DNA of 64,000 nt from positions 1 to 64,000 of the forward strand of contig NW_023501105.1 in NCBI RefSeq assembly GCF_014066305.1. The letters are read 5' to 3'. The notes under the pieces are model-generated. The model saw only the letters and a list, made by a program, of their open reading frames with translations. It had not been told where the DNA came from and ran no database searches. The DNA is from Letharia columbiana (lineage: Eukaryota > Ascomycota > Lecanoromycetes > Lecanorales > Parmeliaceae). Below, in pieces: positions 23,368-32,100 of the stretch; position 1 is the first letter of the stretch; each line of letters starts with the position of its first letter. The translations under genes were made by a program, and so were the position numbers.

Positions 23368-24217
23368 AAACCCGGCAGGTATTTCAGGCGGTGGAAGCGG
23401 AACTCCCCTCGAACCGGCCTCGGAGTATCCCTGCCCCATACTCGCATGCCTTATACTACATACTACTCCAGTGTGTGTCAATTTAGTGCCCAGCACCGCA
23501 CCTTCGAGATTTAGCACAGACCAAAGCTCTGAACATAGCGATGCGTCTACAGCTCAAGCAAACGAGAAAGGTCGAAGGCGAGGAGCGGTCGGAAAGGTGA
23601 TGTAGATGAGCTCTGACACTTTGCACTCCTTTCTCGAATGATATTCCGTTTGACTCAATCAATGGTGGAAAGAGAGCTGATTATGGGATTTGGAAAAATT
23701 AGTGAGTATGTGTCTGAAGTGTCTAGGTAATCCTCGAGCAATGGAAGCAATCCAAAACGTACATACAGTATCTGCCCATTTCGCCACAATATCTCTCCAC
23801 ACCTCGTGACTCCCTCAATCTCTTCTGAGCTCAATTGAGCCCATGCCCAATAATCCGCCGAGATGGTTTTGCACCGTCACTCCTGATCCGCGACACAGGA
23901 TAGCCGTGTACGTGATCAGCTACGTATCCGCATTCCCCAAAACGGTGGTCATAACAGAACATGTCGTACACGATATGCTTGGTCAGCCATCCAAAAAAGT
24001 CTCTAACCCTAATATCTTTGGCACAGCCTGTCGGCTCAAGAAAGTGATGGAAAGCCCAACGGCACAGAAATGGGACTCTACGTGAACGAGGTCTCAACGT
24101 CTCCATCGCTACAGTGAAGCAGAATCGAATTCACTTGTGAACCTCTAAGTTATGCCCGTATGATAGGAGAAGCAGATCCTTCAGGATCGAACCGTTCCCG
24201 GCATCGCTCCGCTCGCT
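23368..24217. other. intergenic
   Basis: The 3' flank of the Ser/Thr-rich gene and of the SRR1 gene. No supported gene. Confidence 0.35.
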
Positions 24218-25326
24218 CTAGTCTGTCGCAAATCCATGACTTCGTTGCCTCCTCCAATAAGCCTCCGCCTGCTCATCGTCATAGAGCTCCTCGTCACTCT
24301 TGTTGAAAGCCACCGGGACGAGCTCGCTGTCCGACGCCGGCTTGTAATACATGATTTCGCCCTCCAACCACGTCGCGAGATCTGACGTAGGCATGGGTTT
24401 CAGGATGCGCGTGTTCATGAATGGCAGCAGGGCCTGGCGCACCAGTGGTTCCGCCGCAGGAAGGCTGTTCATCAGCTGTTCTTCAAATGTCGGGCTGAAA
24501 AATCATCGATTAGCTTGGCGTCGAGAGGTGAGGACGCGTATCTTCGTAATCACGGGCTTACCTATAACCACCCAAGAAGATGCTGGGGTTTACGGTGATG
24601 TAAGGGTGATCTCGAAGATCGTTGCCGATGTAGAGTGCAGGGTGGGCGGCGTCGATGGCCGCAATGACCGGGTCTTGCTCGCCGCCCGGAGTGAACAGAA
24701 ACGTGTCGGGAGTCATACAGTCGTCCGACGCAGGGGATTCGATCACCTTGAAACCTCTCCGCTCGAGGAACTCAATGTCGAGGGGGTTGAACGCCGGGTC
24801 CTGCATATACATCTGCTCGATAGGGTGTTTCGATTCTGGAGATGGCAACGCCGGTCAGTCCCTGCTCGACAGACCCCTACGGATGGTACTCACTAAGCAG
24901 TTCGACCCAGCTTTCGAAGGCTACCAACTGGGACAGTGAGTTGGTGCATGGAACATCGAAGTCCTCCAGACAGGGCCGTCCTGCCGCGATGCTGCCAAGG
25001 CATAGGCACATGCACGACTTGATTTGAAAGGTGTTGATTTTGAGTAAGACGTCGGTAAAGAACTCATGCAGCTCTCGGTAGGCCTCCGAGGCTTTCCACG
25101 CTTCTGTGAATCTCTCGTGCTTGGCCAGGAGGGTGTCGATGGTTGTTCCAGGGGCGGGCTCCCACACGGCCGAGGGTCGGCTTGTGTGGAATCGTGCTAA
25201 CGATAGGGGTCGCATACCCTCAGTGATAGAGGTTGATCCGTCAAGACTTGGAGATGGACGTGCTGATGCTGATGGAGACTCAGATCGATCGGCATGGGAG
25301 TCAGGCTGAGACTCCAGGGACGCCAT
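24218..25326 (-). CDS. SRR1-domain protein
   Basis: Three exons (24894-25326, 24562-24835, 24218-24494) with introns of 58 and 67 bp give 327 residues. The ATG at 25326 was chosen over an upstream in-frame one because the homologous text starts soon after. The SRR1-like signature is visible: INTFQIKSCMCLCLGSIAAG, QLVAFESWVELL, MYMQDPAFNPLDIEFLERRG, DTFLFTPGGEQDP and HPALYIGNDL. The N-terminal 60 residues are Ser/Pro-rich and probably disordered. SRR1 proteins are linked to circadian/heme-type regulation in plants and yeast; the fungal role is unclear. The gene is intact and looks like a conserved single-domain gene. Confidence 0.82.
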
Positions 25327-26106
25327 GTTTGTTCTGTGTACTCTGAGTATGGACCAAGCTTGCACGATGAAGTTCTTGTTCTCGGTAAGTGGCTATCTGC
25401 TAAAGACGAATCTTTTAAGTGGGACGTGCCAGGACGCTAGTATGCGGTGTTGAAGACTCAACGCTCTTTTGTGTTGACTGTCTGGAATCTTGAGAACAAC
25501 AACATTGCTATTGGCCCATTTACCTTCTTTCCGATTTCTTGATATTGATTCTTCCCGGCGCATACACCGAGGCAATCCGCGATGTGACCCACGTTCTTCT
25601 CGTGGCCTCACCTCTCCCAATGGCGAACCCGAATGGATTCCAAACTTCCGCAGATGTATCCAGCAGACGGTCTATGCCAACGTCCATCAAGCTGTGAGCG
25701 ATTGAACACTTCTTGACATATTATTCAGGATGAGAGACACTGTGCGCTGCCAATGATCGGTTCTTGTATAAAGGAATCATAGTCTAGCATAGACTATCTT
25801 CTGTCATTGCAAGTCGATACAGCACAAATCAATTGACACAGACCAATCAAAACGGATCGGTAGTAAACACCGCCACTCTTAAACTTCGTGTTTTCCCTCC
25901 GATTTACCTTCGTTCCCTAGCACTCAAGCGTTGTCCTTCAATACAGTTCTCGTGAAGCACATGGTCAAGTCGAAACTTTCAATGCCTGTGCCACACGTTC
26001 ATGCGCTCGACGTCGAATGCCTCACAGATCCAGAAGTCATATGAAAGCTGTGAGCCCGTTAGGTTCTGCAGATGAACTCCTCTCGTAAAGTGCGATGTAT
26101 GATGAC
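25327..26106. other. intergenic
   Basis: No supported gene. It separates the SRR1 gene from the RiPP-type locus. Confidence 0.35.
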
Positions 26107-26937
26107 TCACCTTTTCCTCCGGTCGGTCACCTGCAACATCTTGATTCCAGCACGTCCGTCGTAACGTACACTTTGCATAGCCTGCTCTTCCATCGCTTGC
26201 GTAGATTGAGCGCAGGTGGAGCTGCAGAGACTATCGCTCAGCAACATGACATCTTCAGTGGCGAACGGCGCTCCGCGTTCTCGTGACCGAAATGTGGTAC
26301 AATTCTTGTACTGCGAGCAAAGCCTGAAGGTCTGTTCTGGCCGGACGGACCCATAAGAATATCGCCATTCTTGCGCACAGAGCCGAGCAAAGTATCTACT
26401 GAAGATCGCGACATTCCGTTTCCTTTCCTGCACGGAAAAGACAGCATTGAGCGTCGTTCCATGCCCCGTACTATCGTCGAATGCGGCGTATGTCGTATTC
26501 AGTTGTTCCAGAAGCGGCGAGGACCGCACGTAACGCCCACAGCACGGCGATGTGTGTAAAAGACTTGACGAAAAATGCCATATTCGGCTTCGATGCTGCC
26601 GCCTGGCTTGCAGTTGACGTCTATGAGGATATTTTAGTAGGGGTGCGTGTGGAAGTAGGCCAGAGCTTTGTGTATAAGGCCGCCACGGTCAAGATGTCGG
26701 CTAGGGAGGCCGTTGAGGGTGAGATGAGGCTAGAAGGTTGGGATGCTTGAAATGTGGGGAGCGGGCTTACGCCGACTGTGGGAAGAGCTGGTGGTAGGAA
26801 TTGATTGCGGCGGGCCGGTTGATAGAGCGGAAAAGAGTAGGCGTCAAGATCCGCTACGCTGATGCTTTTCAGCGAGTTGTCGCCCGTTGAAGTGGAAGTT
26901 TCTGTGCTTGCGGTGGTGCCATTGATTGGTGAGGAAG
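26107..26937 (-). pseudogene. S41-family peptidase remnant (ustP/phomP-like)
   Basis: Coding-like text in three minus frames lines up with fungal S41/CPAF-like peptidases. NSLKSISVADLDAYSFPLYQ is followed by LTVAAL, then after a shift HKALAYFHTHPY. A TAA stop lies at 26634-26636. Then come NILIDVNCKPGGSIEAEYG and FRQVF (the conserved 'LIDxxxNxGG' strand). After another shift near 26555 it reads SSPLLEQLNTTYAAFDD, then PFATEDVMLLSDSLCSSTCA with the serine-nucleophile region, and SVRYDGRAGIKMLQV. The N-terminal domain is not found upstream. S41 peptidases are standard members of ustiloxin and phomopsin (dikaritin) clusters, so its position beside a KEX2-repeat precursor and a UstYa gene is telling. 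The family call rests on motif recognition and should be confirmed. Confidence 0.6.
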
Positions 26938-27109
26938 TCCGACAGATTCCTCAATTCGGCCACACTGGCAGATGGCAGCTCTTAAAGACTACTGGTAGGA
27001 TGGCAATGGTCGCTGATTGAATGTCGGACTTTTTGGCTTTACACATCCTGGCAGCTGTAAAGGGGTTGATTATAGCCAAGGAGCCAAGCAAGTGGGTCAC
27101 GGGATTGCA

Positions 27110-27600
27110 AAGGACGTTGTCATTGCTGAAAAGCTGTACCAACGCAGCAAGCAAAAGCTCGTGAAGTCTTTGATCCTAGCTAAAAAGCCATACCAATGGC
27201 GCAAGCAAATAACCCGCAAAGGGGATAATCTTAGCTGAGAAGCCGAGCAAGTGGTGCACAAGGTGCAAAGGATCTTCTCCTAGCTAACAAGCCAATCAAG
27301 TGGTACACAGAGTGCAAAGGATCTTCTCCTAGCTAACAAGCCAATCAAGTGGTACACAGAGTGCAAAGGACATTCTCCTAGCTAACAAGCCAATCAAGTG
27401 GTGCACAGAATGCAAAGGATCTTCTCCTGGCTAACAAGCCATTCAAGTGGTGCACAGAATGCAAAGGGCATTCTCCTAGCTAATAAGCTAATCAAGTGGT
27501 GCATAGAGTGCAAAGGATCTTCTCCTAACTAATAAGCCTACCAAGTGATGCACAGAGTGCAAAGGACGTTGTCCTAGCTAAAAAGCCAAATGAGTGACGA
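27110..27600. repeat. 49-bp minisatellite, about 10 copies
   Basis: The GTGG of each unit recurs exactly every 49 bp at 27251, 27300, 27349, 27398, 27447 and 27496, then as GTGA at 27545 and 27594. Degenerate units precede these from about 27110. Each unit contains AAGCCAATCAAGTGG, TGCAAAGGAT and TCTCCTAGC. The period is not a multiple of three and both strands have stops, so it is non-coding. Confidence 0.92.
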
Positions 27601-28313
27601 ATAACCAATGGCTTTGAAGTCAGGGATTTCATCCTAGCAGTACTGCCAGATATGTAGAAGGATGGTGTGGATGATGGCAAAGAAAGGCTGAATCCAGAGA
27701 GGCAACCGTCATGCGTAAACACGGAGCTGCAATGGAGAGGATTTGTTTTGCTAAACTCGTATCAAGGTCCAGTAGCAATTCCCGTCCACCATCTCAAGAC
27801 AATTTGCAGTAGTGTGGTCGTGAGTCAAGACCGATCCCATTGAGCTTGTTGGGGCTCGGAGATCTGCTTCAGGTTCATGCCAAAGGATTCGGTGTAGGAG
27901 CGAAAGAGAAGCTGATGATATTGTCGTTGTGATCGATTGAATGACAGAGAGGATGAAAGAGGAAAAGAGAGCGTCATCATAGCGGCTAAGCTACAATTGG
28001 TAACGCTCGGAATGTTCCAAGCGCCCGAGGTAGAGTTCCCCTAGAGTTGGCATCGAATATCTGAAGAAGGTGCACTCGGAACCAATGCTGCTTTCGATAT
28101 CTAAGAAGAGAGGAGCTCTGCTACACTGAATGCTCGTTTGGGTCAAATGCCGAGTCTCTCTTACTATGAAATGAAAAGAGAAAGAGGTATTGGTATCACT
28201 TCTACCAACGCATCAAATCATGGAGCCACCGACCCCTCACAGGGATCCTCCCAACTTTACTGCTAGAGCGCTCTGTCCAAATGCCTTGCCTAGCCCTTTT
28301 CAACTCCACCACA
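27601..28313. other. intergenic, 3' side of the precursor gene
   Basis: No supported gene. It lies between the minisatellite and the KEX2-repeat precursor. Confidence 0.35.
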
Positions 28314-28639
28314 CTAGACTTCCTCGGTCTTCCCTCTCCAGGCTTCATCTGCATCGGCGCGTTTCTCAGTCCCCCCTCCCCAGGCTTCATCTGCATCGGC
28401 GCGTTTCTCAGTCCCCCCTCCCCAGGCATTGTCTACATCGGCGCGTTTCTCAGTCCCCCCTTCCCAGGCATTGTCTACATCAGTACGGACAGCCAGAGAG
28501 TTTGCTAGCAAGTATTGGTGAGTGATTCTTGTGTACCATGTTGCTCTAAAACGAGAAACACACCTTTTGGAAGCGGAGGTAGAGCTTGTGCACCAATCGC
28601 GAAGAGCGCCATAAGATAGAGAATCTTTTGTGGTTGCAT
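28314..28639 (-). CDS. KEX2-processed repeat precursor (candidate RiPP precursor, UstA-like)
   Basis: Exon 1 (28564-28639) and exon 2 (28314-28504) flank a 59-bp GTGTGT...TTGCTAG intron and encode 88 residues. The protein starts with a signal peptide (MQPQKILYLMALFAIGAQA) and a short pro-segment (LPPLPKANSLAVR). Four 14-residue repeats follow: TDVDNAWEGGTEKR-like, ADVDNAWGGGTEKR, ADADEAWGGGTEKR and ADADEAWRGKTEEV, then stop. The first three end in Lys-Arg, the KEX2 site; the last has lost it. This is the layout of dikaritin precursors (UstA, PhomA). The core would contain invariant Ala-Trp followed by a Gly-rich stretch. KR followed by acidic-Ala spacers before Trp also recalls alpha-pheromone precursors, but the paired Cys of ascomycete alpha-pheromones are absent. 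An intact UstYa-family gene 1.4 kb away, transcribed divergently, favours the RiPP reading. The pyrimidine-rich leader upstream of the ATG fits an active promoter. Confidence 0.8.
28328..28502. repeat. 42-bp tandem repeat within the precursor gene
   Basis: Four 42-bp units encode the KEX2-flanked 14-residue repeats. Neighbouring units are nearly identical in DNA, so the array has expanded or been homogenised recently. Confidence 0.9.
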
Positions 28640-30043
28640 GTTGATCGACTTTGACCGACGTTGCAAGAAAATCGTCGTAAGGGTTACTTTTGGGTGGTTG
28701 CTGTGATTTGGTTGCTTGGGGGATGAGTGAAAAGCTTGGTTTCGAGACTAGAGAGGGGGAATTGATAAGATATTTAAGCTTGACGAGGGCAGCTTCGAAA
28801 TGCGAGGCGCAGAGGTCACGAAGTTTAGTGCGAACTACGAATTGGACTAGTATCGACTGTGAATGACGGTCAGGCTGCAACACTTACCCGGACATTCGAT
28901 CGTCGCTGCGTTTCAATTGAAGAAGATAAATTTATTATTACAGGTCTCTTTCGAAAGCTGCTGTCAATCGTGGCTACCCGATAAGCTGTACCATTCAATG
29001 TCTCAACAGCTCGCATAAATGAAAGCCGTCGTACTTGCATGAAGAATTGTCGTCTTGCTTCCATGAGAGTCCCGTGCTCGTTCTGGAGAGATCGGCTTGT
29101 TCGGTTGATCGGATGCATGAGCTGCGGTCTAGGTCATCTGATCAGCTACAGGAGCGTTACCAATTTCATCATCTGCTTCGATGAAATCGTGCTCGCTTGT
29201 ATGGGCCGTTTTGGTCATATCATCATCTCTTTGCAGTCTTTGAAATCAAAGCGAGGAAGACATGCAAAACGAGAAGTGGATATGCAGGTCGAAAAGAGAA
29301 GAAGAGTATCTTCCAGACGCCGTTCCACTGGGTGCTTCGTAGGCGTTCAGAGCTTCCTTTCTTGGTAGACAACGCGCTGATCCATCAATACAGATGCTCC
29401 GACCATGTCTCTGCTGTAGATACCCATCTTTCATTGACAGACAAACTCAACGTCACATTGCAATGTTTGAAACTGGCGCAAACCGGACATACAGGACGAA
29501 AACCAGAAGTGGAGTATCTGCCGGTAGACAGTGAGTATAATTGGACGCCGTTGCACTGGGTGCTTCGTATGGAGAACTTTGAAGTTACTGCCTTGAAGCG
29601 AGACCTGCGAGAAGATGAAGAAGGTTCGCGGAACAGGTTGAGATTCTCCAGTCGCACGAAGCAGGGTTTGAATTTTGAATTTGGCGGTTTGCGTCTCACC
29701 TCAACCCTCAATCACGCAATTCTTTGAACAGGACTTGTCCAGTCCTTCGTTATGTTGCATTCTCGAGCATTTCCGACACAAGAAAAGTCTCTCAAACATT
29801 GCAAGAAATACCTGATGCGTAAAGCTCGCTACTTGACGTCATTAATAGCTTCTATAGTCTTGTGTAGCCTTGTATAGCCTGAGACTGCGGAACATCTACT
29901 GATGAATGATATTTTGTTCAAGGCATCTCATTTAGACCACACCGACAGACTCTTGTTATACTGTCAAATAATCATTTCCCGCTGGGCCTCCGTTGATAGG
30001 ACAGCTTTCTAAACCCGCTTCTCCCTGCTGAAAATCTTTGCGG
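28640..30043. other. divergent intergenic region with a duplicated segment
   Basis: Lies between the precursor and the UstYa gene. No gene can be supported. Two similar stretches (29263-29350 and 29487-29578) share GACGCCGTT(C/G)CACTGGGTGC and GAGAAGTGGA/CAGAAGTGGA blocks. Short frames here (for example TPLHWVLR on the plus strand) faintly recall ankyrin text but are not sufficient. Confidence 0.4.
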
Positions 30044-31286
30044 ATGGCTCATTACACAATTTTAGCAGAGGACTCTGAGAGCTCCAGCAAGCAATATGAC
30101 GATCGTGACAGCAGTGTCTCCGACAATGATCGCTTTCTAGAGAAGGACCTACCACTTCGGCCTCAACAGCCTTTCTATCGCAGACATTTCAAATCAACCG
30201 TCTTCCACTCTGTACTCTGTACTTTCAACCTCTTGTTCTGCCTTGCGATCTGGCAATGGCCCAGAAACCACTGTCCTTTCGGAGTGTATGGACCAAGCCT
30301 TGTCTACAGTAAGCTCATTTCTCAAGAGAGGGCCAGTACCTAACGATATCTTGCATAGCACCAGCACTAGACGCGATAGCATACGAGGCACAAACGTGGG
30401 ATCCCACGAACATCTTCTTCAGGAACGGTTCAGCCGACCCGAACCGGCTGCACAAGGAATTTGGGCCACCTTCGCCCGAGTCAGATTTTGCATGGGCAGA
30501 GCTCATCCAATGTGAGAATTGCTGCACCAATCTCTGGATGTGAGCATAGGTACTAATTGAGAAATATCAGACCAAAACATTCGTCTCACAAAAAAGGAGC
30601 TTGGAGAGTATCGCGACAAACCAGGTCTTGTTGAACTTGCCGATGGGTCGGGGTACTATGCTACTTTATCAGTCTATCACTCCCTACACTGTCAGTATAC
30701 AACAGAAGTACAGCGATGTTCGACTGACAGCCCTAGGTGTCAAACGCCTGCATCACCTCATGTACTTCGACCACTACTATCCCAACAAAACCGATCAAGA
30801 GTCGATGTTGATCAAGCATCACGGCCGTAAGTCCAGACTAGTCGTCTTGCAAACACCAAGCTGAGACAAAACAGAGCATTGCCTCAACATTTTACTCCAG
30901 ACTGTCCAGTGCAACGCGGACCTAAGCATTCTCCCAATGCAGTGGGGCGCAACGTATGCTCCGTATTCCCCACCATGCATGACACTTCTAACTCCAATGA
31001 TAGGACACGAGTCCCAATAGGCTTAGACGAAGGCCACCACCAATGCGTCCAATGGGACAAGATAGACAACTGGATGAAGGAGCGTAGTCTGGATGTTTTT
31101 GCCCCTGGCGTAATCGTGCATCCAATACTCGGTAAGTATCATGAATAATCCCTTTGTCATCTTGTCTTGCGTTCGCTCCTATTTACTGTTCTTCTCTCAC
31201 AACCATCAGGCGAAGCATATCCCGATGGCAAAGGAAACGATATCGGAGTCGCGCTCGATAGGCTGCTGAGCGAGCAGGAGGATTAA
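30044..31286 (+). CDS. UstYa-family (DUF3328) oxidative cyclisation protein
   Basis: Seven exons (30044-30308, 30359-30511, 30571-30690, 30737-30826, 30875-30953, 31004-31131, 31210-31286) join in frame to 303 residues. All introns are GT-AG; intron 3 uses GTCAGT and a CTGAC branch. The N-terminal 50 residues are cytosolic and Ser/Asp-rich. One membrane helix spans about residues 52-72 (FHSVLCTFNLLFCLAIWQW). Both family motifs are complete: HxxHC at 176-180 (YHSLHC, split by intron 3) and HxxHC at 208-212 (HHGQHC, split by intron 4). Upstream text ELGEYRDKPGLVELADGSGY is also typical. UstYa/Yb proteins catalyse oxidative cross-linking or halogenation/oxidation of core peptides in the secretory pathway. 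The C-terminal extension after VQWDKIDNWMKERSLD is about 45 residues. No second UstY gene is visible. Confidence 0.88.
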
Positions 31287-31564
31287 CATATGGTGTTTAT
31301 TCGCAAATGATCGCGACCTAAGGCAAGCTTGTCAGAAGCTGCCCTTGTGGCCTCATTGTCTTGTCGCCTACCAACGTTCCTTGATTTGCACACGTTTCCA
31401 TAGGGCGCTTTGCTTCCTCGCAGCTCATCAAGGTACCAACCCGTTCAAGTCTCCATCCCAATAGAGCATGAGCGGCGGCGCGGCCACTCCATCACATGAA
31501 AATTGTACCAGAATCCCCGGCGCCTCCCCACTGGCCCCAAAAGCGACCATTCAATCGGGCGCCG
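31287..31564. other. intergenic
   Basis: A short gap between the UstYa gene and a MITE. No gene seen. Confidence 0.3.
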
Positions 31565-31566
31565 TA

Positions 31567-31857
31567 CAGAGGTCTGCACCGAAAGTCCTGCACCCGCCAA
31601 GACTCTTGCGCTCAGACTTCGGATAACGCCCCACCTAAAGGGTTACCTGGACAATACGTCTGGAGTTCTTCGGAATCGCACCTAGCCCTAGCCAGGTTTC
31701 GGGGCTTACTACCCCTATCAAGGCTAAAAGAAGTACCTTAAATCCCATCATGCGCTGTGAGAAGATATTTTTAGGCTTCCCCTCTACAGGGCCGCTTTCC
31801 GAAAGTAGGGTTAGGGCTGCACTAGTGCGGGTGCAGGACTTTCGGTGCAGACCTCTG
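31567..31857. mobile_element. MITE of Tc1/mariner type
   Basis: A perfect 33-bp inverted repeat (31565-31597 and 31827-31859) includes a TA dinucleotide at each outer end. The termini begin CAGAGGTCTGCACCGAAAG, flanked by TA, as expected for Tc1/mariner target duplication. The 291-bp element has no transposase ORF. Related, more mutated pieces occur at about 60590-60880 and 63660-63920. Confidence 0.8.
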
Positions 31858-31951
31858 TAGTCTGGAAAGAATTGCACAAAAAGGGGAAGTGAGATATGCA
31901 ATCTCGGGTGGCATTAGCAAAAACATCATTTAGCGCAACATACAAACCCAC

Positions 31952-32100
31952 AAAGAACAAGGATGACCAGGTATCGTGTGGGTAGAAGAGGATGTAGATT
32001 CTATGGAGGCAGGATCCCGAGGATTCCCTAAGGATCTAGCCAAGCAAACTATACTATATAAAGCTAGAAAGAATAACCCCGTAGAAAGCACCTTTCAACT
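31952..32100. repeat. left arm of a 149-bp direct repeat bounding the AT-rich block
   Basis: Matches 59990-60138 in the same orientation. The middle ~80 bp (for example GGAGGCAGGATCCCGAGG and CAAGCAAACTATACTATAT) is identical. The differences I found are all transitions in both directions, as RIP would leave. Probably part of the terminal repeat of the gypsy-type elements inside the block. Confidence 0.8.

Noticed and set aside
27110..27600. CRISPR-like regular array
   Set aside because: The units are head-to-tail without unique spacers in a fungal genome, so it is a minisatellite.
28190..28525. Arg/Ser/Pro-rich plus-strand frame over the precursor repeats
   Set aside because: Antisense shadow of the 42-bp repeats. 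The minus strand has the signal peptide, intron and KR sites.
28314..28639. Canonical alpha-type mating pheromone precursor
   Set aside because: KR sites and acidic-Ala spacers fit, but the Cys pair and Gly-Gln core of ascomycete alpha-pheromones are missing and a UstYa gene lies next to it. Kept only as an alternative.
31795..31825. Telomere-like GGGTTAGGG words
   Set aside because: Only one or two copies, inside the MITE interior, with mutated counterparts at 60606 and 63880. No telomeric array.
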